Source: Vombatus ursinus
Lineage: Eukaryota; Chordata; Mammalia; Diprotodontia; Vombatidae
Reading direction: 5' to 3'
Length of the DNA: 64,000 nt
Assembly (NCBI RefSeq): GCF_900497805.2
Contig: NW_020954562.1
Coordinates: forward strand, 22,036,347-22,100,346
Each line of letters begins with the position of its first letter. Position 1 is the first letter of the stretch. Under the pieces are notes generated by a model. It ran no database searches. It had not been told where the DNA came from and worked only from the letters and a program-made list of their open reading frames with translations. Of this stretch, positions 56,418 to 64,000 are shown in pieces. The position numbers and the translations under genes are program-made.

Positions 56418-56545
56418 GGATAATTCAATTCAACATACATTTATAAAGGGCATTCTGGATGCAAGAATCTGTGATAGGAGCTGAATATGTAAAGATAAAA
56501 ATAAAAAGCAGTTGGATCTTTAAGGTGTTTATATTCAACAGAGAG
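56418..56545 (-). repeat. L2 LINE 3' end fragment
   Basis: caattcaacatacatttata, then gcattctggatgcaagaatc and tatgtaaagataaaaataaa fit the antisense L2 tail. Confidence 0.5.
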
Positions 56546-56974
56546 GATACGACACATAAAATCCTTTTCCTAAAGCTCAGATCCAACCATGTCCCCCCAC
56601 TACTTAATAAACTCCTATGGCCTCCAGGATTAAATCCAAAAGGTTTGACATTCAAAGACCTTCATAACCTAGTCCCACCTCCAACCTTTTCAGTCTTTTT
56701 TTTTTTTTTAAGTATGCTTCAATCTATATTCAGACACCATCAGTTCTTTGTCTGTGGATGGACAGCATTTTTCATCCTAAGTCCTTAAGAGTTGTCTTGG
56801 ATCTTTGTATTGCTGAGAATAGCGAAGTCATGGACCTCTGATCATCTTACAATATTGTTGTTACTTCGTATATGGTACATTTCACTTTGCATCAGCCCAT
56901 GTAAGTCTTGCCAGATTTTGTTGTTGTTGTTGTTTGTTTTGTTTTTATTTTTGTGGTTTTTTTGTTTTTTGCTT

Positions 56975-57172
56975 TTTGGTGAGGCAATCAGAGTTAAGTG
57001 ACTTGCCCAGGGTCACACAGCTAGTAAGTGTCAAGTGTCTGAGGCTGAATTTGAACTCAGGTCTTCCTGACTCCAAGACTGGAGCTCTATCCACTGCGCT
57101 ACCTAGCTGACCCAAAACAAGACTTTCTGGATTCCAGGCCCAGCACTCTGTTCAATGAGCCACTTAACTGAT
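56975..57172 (-). repeat. WALLSI/WSINE-type SINE plus a second SINE fragment
   Basis: The first copy ends at 57114 (gctacctagctgaccc). Directly after it, 57118-57170 is another antisense SINE head (gcccagcactctgttcaatg). Confidence 0.85.
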
Positions 57173-57213
57173 ACTTTGCCAAGTTTTGCTGAGACCATTG
57201 TGCTCATCATTTC

Positions 57214-57370
57214 CTTCTTTTTTTTTTTTCTTTTGGCGAGGCAGTTGGGGTTAAGTGACTTGCTCAGGGTCACATAGCTAGTAAGTATCAAGTGTGTGAG
57301 GCTGGATTTGAACTCAAGTCCTCTTGACTCCAGAGCCGGTGCCGTATCCACTGTGCTGCCTAGCTGCCCC
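57214..57370 (-). repeat. WALLSI/WSINE-type SINE with target-site duplication
   Basis: The antisense copy from the T run to ctgcctagctgcccc is flanked by perfect 13-bp repeats, tgctcatcatttc, at 57201-57213 and 57371-57383. Confidence 0.93.
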
Positions 57371-57844
57371 TGCTCATCATTTCTTAAAGTATAATAGTAT
57401 TCCATTGTAATCTTTTCAGTCTTCTTACACTTTATTGCCATGTGCTCTTAGATCCAATGACATTGTCCTCCTTGCTGTTCCATAAACAAGATACTTCATC
57501 TCAGGTCCAGACATTTTCTCTGATTGTCCCCTGTACCTGCAGTGCTCCTCCTCAACTCTGTCTACTGACTTCCCTGGCCATAAGTCCCAATTAAAATCTC
57601 ATCTTTTACGAGAAGATTTCCACAACCCCACTAAATTCTAGTGCCTTCCCCCTGTTAATTATTTCCTTTTTAATCTGTATTTAGCTTGCTTTGTATATAT
57701 TTGTTTGCATATGGTCTACCCTATTAGATTATGAGCTCTTTGAGGGAATGGTGTATTTTGCCTTTTTTTCTATCTGCAGAACTTAGTACAGTTCCTGACA
57801 CATAGTAGTCACTTAATAAATATTTATTGTTATACAAATGATTG

Positions 57845-59440
57845 TTAGAGAGAGAGCATAGAGAGAATTACTAAATAGGGGGATTTGTAAAGGCTTCTCT
57901 TAAGAGATGACACATAAGCTAAGCCAGGGATTCTAAGAGCTGGAAGGTGAGGAAGGATTCTAATATTATAGATCTGAAGTTGGACGGGAAGCTTAGGGGC
58001 TGCCCTGATTTTTAAAGATGAGCAGACAAGTTTAAAGAAATTTAGAGATGAGTGCATCACAGGTATGGGAACAGTCTGTGAAAACAGGTTGAGGTTGGGA
58101 GAGAAGTTAATTTCAGGCAATCGCAAGTAAGCTGATTTGGCTAGAATGTTGAGTGTATGAAGGGAAGGAATATTTAATAAAACTGAAAAGGTGAGTTGTA
58201 GTCATATTATGCAGGGCAGTCAATGTGAAGCTGCGAATTTTGCATTTTATTCTAGAGACGGTAGGGAAGGTTTTTTTTTTTAAGTAGTGACTTCAAGTAA
58301 AGGAGTGACATGGTCAGACCTATGATTTAGGAATAATAATTCAACAGTGGTATGGAATACATAGCAATACAATTAGAAGACCATTGTAATAGTCCAGGTG
58401 AGAAGTTAAGAGGGTCTTAGCTAGGGTAGACGCTGTACGTGTGGAGAGAAATGAATGAAGCAGATGCAGAGGTAAAATTGTCAAGAAACGTCTAATGATT
58501 GTATATTGTGGGTTCAGGAGAAGGAAAAGTCAGGGTTTACTGAGGCTTCAGACCTGGATGTCTGAAAGTATGATGGTGCCCTGAATAGAAAAAGAGTTGT
58601 AGAGATTTGGTTTTGTTTTGGGAGAGGGGTTTCCATTTTATGAATGTTGAGTTTGAGGGTGCTATCAGCCAACCACATAGAAATGTTTAGCAAATATTAT
58701 GTAATGCAGGTCTGAAATTCAGGAGATGTTTAAATCTGTATATATAGAATTGAGAATCATCTTCAAAGGAATGATATTAGAAAGCTGTGGCTATAACCAA
58801 GAGGGAGCATAAGGAAAGAAGGAATGAAACGAGTATTTACTAAGTACCTGCTATGTATTTGGCACTGTGCTAAGTGATTTGCAAATATCTTATTAATTCT
58901 GGCAGGAAGTGCTATTATTATCCCTATTTTTTAAATTGGGGAAATAGAGGCAGACAGAGCTGTAGTGACTTGTCTAGAGTCACACCACTAGATTTCAATT
59001 GAGTCCAGATTTCAACTCAGATCTTCCTGATTCTAGGTCCAGCATCCTATGCGCTATGCCTAGAAGAAAAGAGTGCCTATGGTAGTGCCTTGCAGGATGC
59101 CCACATTTAGTAGGTGAAAGAAACTCAAGATTAGTTAGCCAATGAACAAGAGAACCTAGACAAAGCCATGTCATGGAAGTCAAGGGGTAAGAGAACATCC
59201 AGGAGAAGATAGTCAAGGGCCATGTCAAAAGCTGTTGAAAGATCATTGAGAATGAGGATTAAGAAAAAACCATGAGATTTAGAAGTCAAGAGATCACTGG
59301 TAATCTTGGAGTGAGCAGTTTCAGTGGTCAGGCAGGAAGCCAGATTGCTAGTGAGTGGAAGGTGAGGAAAAGCAAGGAGTGAAGACCACTCTGTATAGGA
59401 ATTTGTCTGCTTTTCATTGCTCTTCATTACTACATCAGCG
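57845..59440 (-). repeat. L2 LINE, RT to 3' region
   Basis: Antisense L2 about 1.6 kb long. The reverse strand at 59131-59427 reads HSKITSDLLTSKSHGFFLIL, then NDLSTAFDMALDYLLLDVLL, matching the L2 RT block LLDLSAAFDTVDH. The 3' part includes attgtaatagtccaggtgag (58383) and tcaggagatgtttaaatctg. A MIR interrupts it at 58835. Confidence 0.85.
58835..59068 (-). repeat. MIR SINE
   Basis: Antisense MIR with ttggcactgtgctaagtgat, the aagtgctattattatcccta block and gatttcaactcagatcttcc. Confidence 0.8.
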
Positions 59441-59649
59441 GGTGTTGATGCAATAATCTTGATTATTTTAATTTATGAGTACAATAAAACTAGATAAGCT
59501 AGGTAAAAATGTTCTCCACACATCTCTGTCTCTGTGGTTCAGCCATTTTTTTCTCTGCCCCACAACAAGATGTAAATGAAAACTACGACTATTAATTACG
59601 CGTGGGCTTTGTGGATTTGGCGTCAGTCAGGACTTGAATCCAGGTAAAT

Positions 59650-59654
<5 letters not shown>

Positions 59655-59739
<85 letters not shown>

Positions 59740-59765
59740 CAGAGAGAGAGAGAGAAAGAGACAAA
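59655..59765. repeat. (TG)n(GA)n compound microsatellite
   Basis: About 15 TG units run directly into about 35 GA units with a few interruptions. Frames over it are low complexity. Confidence 0.97.
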
Positions 59766-59914
59766 GAGAGAATATAGATATAAGCAAAAGGCAAAAACAA
59801 CCCCAAACAAACCCAAAACACACCAATAAAATAAACACATATTTATTGAATGTCTTGTCTAATCTATTTTGTAAACAACTGATAGGCTAATTCATAATAT
59901 TTTTACTATGATGA

Positions 59915-60310
59915 CCTCACTATCTTGGTTCAAGAACCTTTAATGAATTCCATTTATTAAAAGATAAAGTCTAAACTGAAGGCCTTCCACAATTGCCCTC
60001 CAATCTACCTGTGCCCTCTCATATCCTTGTTTGCCTATTCAATCAATTTTATAAAACCCAACTCAAAATGCTACCTCCTCCAAGAGGTCTGTCTTGTTTA
60101 TAACAACCCATCCTTCACATACTACATAGCACTTCTATAATGCTGTGCATTGCAATTATTTTTGTTGGTGTCCTATCCCTCAATTAAACTATATGGTCCT
60201 TCAGATCAGGGACTATGTCTTATCTAAACTTATCTGAATCTCTTGATTTAAACACATTAAGCTAGGAAAACTAGCATGTTATAGGTATTTAATAAATGTT
60301 GGTTGCATTA
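59915..60310 (+). repeat. L2 LINE 3' region
   Basis: Sense L2: gaaggccttccacaattgcc, then tgctacctcctccaagaggt, gtccttcagatcagggacta and taggtatttaataaatgttg. Confidence 0.85.
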
Positions 60311-60590
60311 TATTGTATTTTAACATTATGTTCCACTAACATTTAAACCATTTAGCAAAACTTAAAGTACTATATAGGGGTTAGTTGTTGTTGTAATTAA
60401 TTAATTAATTAAAACTGGTTTTCTCAGCATCCTCTGAAAATACTTTACCTTCAACCTCACTGGATTTTCTCTAGTACCTCAATAGGACCACACAATCTAT
60501 CTTGTACCATACAATACATTTTTATTGCTTAATTGATATCATCAGGATAACAATGTGTTTGAAACTATGGCCATTAAAACAAACAGAAAA
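60311..60590. other. No gene recognised
   Basis: An AATT tetranucleotide run lies at 60396-60412. Nothing else recognised. Confidence 0.45.
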
Positions 60591-61055
60591 CAAAAAATAA
60601 AAACAATAAGATAGAGTTCTTGCCCTCAAGGAACCTACAATCTAGTCTGAGAGACAAATTGTATTAAAAAAAACTTGAGAATATAATATATAGCTACTGC
60701 CAAATGAATGGAAGGAGCCTATCGCTCTAACTCTCATATCCAGAAGAAAGGGAAATCACTGTTGGGATGGTATAGAATGGCTTCATGTGGGAGATAAGGC
60801 TTGAGCTGAATCCTGAAAAATTAATGAAATTCAGAGAGTAGAAAGCAACTGGGAGGGCAAGGAGCAGAGCATGATAACATGATCAGAAGAAAGCTCTGAT
60901 GGCAGATAGAATAGAGAATATTAATAGTGAACAAATGATTAATTGAATTAATTTAAAAACATTTTAAAATGCTCAGTGTATGCTAAGTACAGAGGCTACA
61001 AATACAAAAAAAAGGAAGCCAATCTTTGCCTTCAGGGAGCTTACAGTCTTATTTT
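60591..61055 (-). repeat. L2 LINE 3' fragments
   Basis: ttgccctcaaggaacctaca at 60620 and tttgccttcagggagcttac at 61025 are two antisense L2 3' ends. Two fragments lie in a row. Confidence 0.65.
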
Positions 61056-61345
61056 TAATATTCTTTTTTTAAAATTTGAATTCCAAATTCTTTCTCTCCC
61101 TCTTGTTCCTCATCCACTCATTGAAAAGGCAAGGAATATAATATCAATTATACATGTAAAGTCATGAAAATATATTTCTATATTAGCCATGTTGCAACAA
61201 CAGAAAGAAAAAAGAGAAAGAAAATGGAAAAAGTGTGCTTTAATTTGCACTCAGAGCCTATCAGTTCTCTCTGGTGGTAGATAACATTTTTCATCATGAA
61301 TCCTTTGGAATTATCTTGTATCATTGTCTTGAAAATTCCAAAGGA
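61056..61345 (-). mobile_element. L1 LINE 3' end
   Basis: Antisense 3' UTR of another L1 subfamily: aggcaaggaatataatatca, tattagccatgttgcaacaa, and cctatcagttctctctggtg. Confidence 0.8.
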
Positions 61346-61603
61346 CTCATGGTATAGTATTGGATTAATTATTCCTTAGATGTTTGGTAAAATTCACTTG
61401 TGAATCCATCTGGTCTTTTCTTAGGAAGCTTATTTATGGCTTGTTCGATTTCTTTTTTCTAAGATAGAGTTATTTAAGTATTCTATTTCCTCTTCTGTTA
61501 CTCTGGGCAATTTATATTTTTGTAAAAAATTTTCTGTTTCACTTAGATTGTCAGTTTTACTGGCATATAATAAGGCAAAATAACTCCTAATTATTGCTTT
61601 GAT

Positions 61604-62119
61604 GGAATACTATTGTGCTATAAGAAATGATGAACAGGTTGACTTCAGAAAATCCTGGAAAGACTTGTATGGTCTGATGCTGAGTGAAGTGAGCAGAACC
61701 ACGAGAACAGTGTACACAGGAACAGCCATGCTGTGCAATGACTAATATTGATGGACTTAACCCTTCTCAGCAATGCAAGGATCTAAGACATCTTCAAAGG
61801 TCTCATGATGGAAAATTCTATCCACATCCAAAGAAAGAACTATGGAATTTGAATGCAGATCGAAGCATACTATATGTTATTTTTTTTTCTTCTGTTGTGT
61901 TTTGTGTCCTCTTTCTGGTGGTTCCTCCTATTGGTTCTAATTCTTCCTTACAACATCACTAATGTGAAAATATGTTTAATAAGACTGTATCTGTATAGCC
62001 TATATCAAATTGTGCACCATCTTGGGAAGGGAGGTAGGAAGGGAGGGGGAGAAAAATTTAAAACTTGAAAGCTTATAGAAAGTGATTATTGATAATTCAA
62101 AATAAATAAATAAAAAACT
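61604..62119 (+). mobile_element. L1 LINE 3' end inserted in L1
   Basis: A sense ORF2 end (ggttgacttcagaaaatcct) and 3' UTR with an A-rich end. The duplications attgctttgat at 61593-61603 and attactttgat at 62120-62130 agree at 10 of 11. Confidence 0.9.
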
Positions 62120-63157
62120 ATTACTTTGATTTCATCTTCATTGTTGGTGCATTCTCCTTTTTCACTTTTTTTATACTAGTAATTTGATTTTTCTTATTTT
62201 TTAAAAATGAAATTAATCAAAAATTTTATTTCTTAAAAAGCAAAACCAGTTACTAGTTTTATTTATTAGTTCAAAGCATTTATTTTACTTTCAATTTTAT
62301 TAATTTCTCCTTTGATTTGTAGGATTTCCATTTTGGTGATTAATTGGGAGTGGGGTTAATTTGTTCTTCTTCTAGATTTTTTTTTTAATTGCATCTTCAA
62401 TTCATTGATCTGCTCTTTCTCTCTTATTGATGTATGTGTTTAGATACATAAACTTTTCCCTGAGTACTGCTTTGGCTGCTTCCCACAAACTTGGGAATGT
62501 TGTCACATTGTCGCTATCTTTAATGAAATTATTGATTCTGGGATTTTTTCTTTGATTCACTGATTTTTTTTAGGTTTAGAATATTCAGTTTCATATTAAT
62601 TTTTAATCTATGCTTCCACAGCTCTTTAATGTAGTTTTTAATTTTATTATTGTCTGAAAAGGGTACATTTAATATTTTTGCTTTTCTGCATTTGTTTGTG
62701 AGGTTTTTAATGTTCTTATACATGGTCATTTTTTTGTGAAGGTTCCATATACAGTTGAGAAAAAGGTACATTTCTTTCTATTCTCATTGAGCTTTCTCCA
62801 AAGGTATATCATATCTAACTTTTCTAAAATTCTATTCATCTCCTTAATTTCTTTCTTGTTTATTTTATGGTTAGCTTTATTGAGTTCTGAGATGGGAAAG
62901 TTGAAGTCCCTACTAGTATAGATTAACCCTCTATTTCCTCCTATAATTCATTTAACTTTTCCTTTAAGAATTTGGATGCTATATATTGTGTGCATATGTG
63001 TTTAGTATTGATATTACTTCATTGTCTATAGTACCTTTTATAGAAAAATGTACTTTCCCTCCTTGTCTCTTTTAATTAGGTCTATTTTTGCTTTTGCTTT
63101 ATCTGAGATTATGATTGCCACATCTGCTTTTTATTTTATTTATTTATTATTATTTGT

Positions 63158-63316
63158 TTTTGCTTTTTTTTTTTTTTGGTGAGACAGTTGGGGTTAAGTG
63201 ACTTGCCCAGGGTCACACAACTAGTAAGTATTGTGCGTCTGAGGCCGGATTTGAACTCAGGTACTCCTGACTCCAAGGCTGGAGCTCTATCTACTGTACC
63301 ACCTAGCTGCCTCCTT
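63158..63316 (-). repeat. WALLSI/WSINE-type A-tailed SINE
   Basis: The antisense copy runs from a T16 run, then ggtgagacagttggggttaa, to taccacctagctgcctcc. It sits in the L1 ORF2. Confidence 0.9.
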
Positions 63317-64000
63317 TTTATTTTTATTTTTTTAACTTCAGCTGAAGCATAGTAGATTTTGTTCTAGCTCCTTATTTTAACTTTCTGTGTATCTTTCTGT
63401 GTCAAGTATGTTTCTTGTAAACCATATGTGGCTGGATTCTGTTTTCTTATCTGTTCTGCTATCTACTTCCATTTTATGGGTGAGTTCATCCCATTCATTT
63501 TCGTTGTTATGATTACTAACTGTGTATTTCTGTCCATCCTATTTTCTTCTGTTTATCCTTCTCTCTCTTTCCCCCCTGTCTCTCCTCAAAAGTCTGTTTT
63601 GCTTCTGACCACTGTCTCCCAACTTAATCCATTCTTCCTTTTATCACCTCCACCTTTCTTTTATTCCTTTCCATTCATACTTCCCTGTTGGATAAGATAG
63701 ACTACTATACCCAACTGATTGTGTATACATCTTCTTTCCTCTTTTAACCAATTCTGATGAAAATAATATTCAAGCATTGCCAGTTCATCATTTTCTCCTC
63801 CTCTGTAAAAACTCTTCTTTGCATGCCTCTTTTATTTGAGATAATTTTTCTTATTCTTCTCCCTTCCCCCTCTCTCAGTAAATCTCTTTTTCATCTGTCA
63901 AGTTTTTTTTTGGGGGGGATTAATCCAAACATAATCAACCCACTCCTATCCCCTCTGTCTATATAGAGTCCTTTTAACTATTGTAATAAAGTTCTGAGGA

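Larger units (their letters stand above)
56698..57411 (-). mobile_element. L1 LINE 3' fragment inside L2
   Basis: The antisense ORF2 3' part and L1 UTR start with a T run. Landmarks are agtatgcttcaatctatatt, atcagttctttgtctgtgga and taatagtattccattgtaat. The perfect 12-bp duplications cttttcagtctt lie at 56686-56697 and 57412-57423. Two A-tailed SINEs have inserted into it. Confidence 0.9.
56555..57840 (+). repeat. L2 LINE 3' region, split by an L1 with SINEs
   Basis: L2 runs to 56695 (ctatggcctccaggattaaa, gaccttcataacctagtccc) and resumes at 57412 (ttgctgttccataaacaaga, tatggtctaccctattagat). It ends with cacatagtagtcacttaata. Confidence 0.88.
61346..64000 (-). mobile_element. L1 LINE, ORF2 N-terminal half and inter-ORF region, runs off the window
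   Basis: Antisense ORF2 from the start of the RT domain (DGFTSEFYQ-like at about 61400) through the endonuclease to its N-terminus near 63470-63500. In several frames the endonuclease part contains SPIKW and YGLQETYLTQKDTQKVKI. The inter-ORF region continues to the window end and matches 6255-6793. A plus-strand L1 and an A-tailed SINE interrupt it. Frames are broken. Confidence 0.83.

Noticed and set aside
59131-59427. A 98-codon frame with LNDLSTAFDMALDYLL that looks like a reverse transcriptase gene
   Set aside because: It is a relic of L2 reverse transcriptase in an old fragment and not an independent gene.
59592-59890. Frames of alternating Ser-Leu, Thr-His, Arg-Glu or Cys-Val
   Set aside because: They are translations of the (TG)n(GA)n microsatellite.
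1-64000. A search for tRNA, rRNA, snRNA and microRNA genes
   Set aside because: The tRNA-like segments seen are all SINE heads. No complete cloverleaf with free-standing context, U6-like or rRNA-like segment was found by eye. A covariance-model scan would be decisive.
1-64000. Endogenous retrovirus or other LTR copies
   Set aside because: No pair of long terminal repeats or gag/pol/env relic was recognised with confidence. The unnamed blocks at 40790-41440 and 47010-48415 remain possible but unsupported candidates.

Overview
The window is nuclear mammalian DNA, almost certainly marsupial, made of intergenic or deep intronic repeat-rich sequence. The marsupial call rests on its SINE and LINE content. 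There are six tRNA-derived SINEs whose 3' ends resemble a BovB/RTE LINE tail (MAR1 type), with the LINE itself present at about 3.6-4.8 kb. There are also four short A-tailed CORE-SINEs of the wallaby WALLSI/WSINE kind, marsupial-type L1 copies, and many very old MIR and L2 copies. The short A-tailed SINE hints at an Australian marsupial, but the genus cannot be fixed. No functional protein gene, rRNA, tRNA, CRISPR array or convincing operon-like structure is present. Most open frames are low-complexity repeats or decayed LINE fragments.

Layout. 0-5 kb: MIR, L2 and SINE relics, then a BovB/RTE LINE with an inverted 5' part, a 58-bp tandem repeat and a 10-N assembly gap. 6.25-12.77 kb: an old minus-strand L1 split by a younger plus-strand L1 with a 15-bp target-site duplication. 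The younger L1 lacks its middle and carries a 630-bp segment of its own reverse-transcriptase region a second time, inverted and, wherever I compared it, without a mismatch. 13.8-25 kb: an L1 3' fragment, L2/MIR mosaics and a hAT-type element. 25.3-28.4 kb: two MAR1 SINEs head to head, then a short DNA transposon with 25-bp terminal inverted repeats that is split by an L1 3' end. 28.4-33.3 kb: L2, an L1, and a hAT-type element with a SINE inside it that itself sits in a SINE.

34-44 kb: MIR, hAT and L2 relics and a minus-strand processed pseudogene of the mitochondrial peptidyl-tRNA hydrolase ICT1 (MRPL58), with poly-A tail and a perfect 13-bp target-site duplication. 47-48.4 kb: a TA/TG-rich cluster with three copies of an unnamed ~125-bp unit. 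51-64 kb: L1 and L2 fragments, including an L2 split by an antisense L1 that is in turn split by SINEs, and a minus-strand L1 ORF2 split by another L1 and a SINE at the window end.

The elements form known parasite pairs: MAR1 SINEs share their 3' end with the RTE LINE, while the A-tailed SINEs and the MRPL58 retrocopy have L1-type insertion marks. The best candidates for something not yet described are the 630-bp inverted arm, the TIR transposon at 26.15-27.23 kb, and several unnamed repeat families. I saw no new biological system. Family names are from memory of consensus sequences, not from a search.
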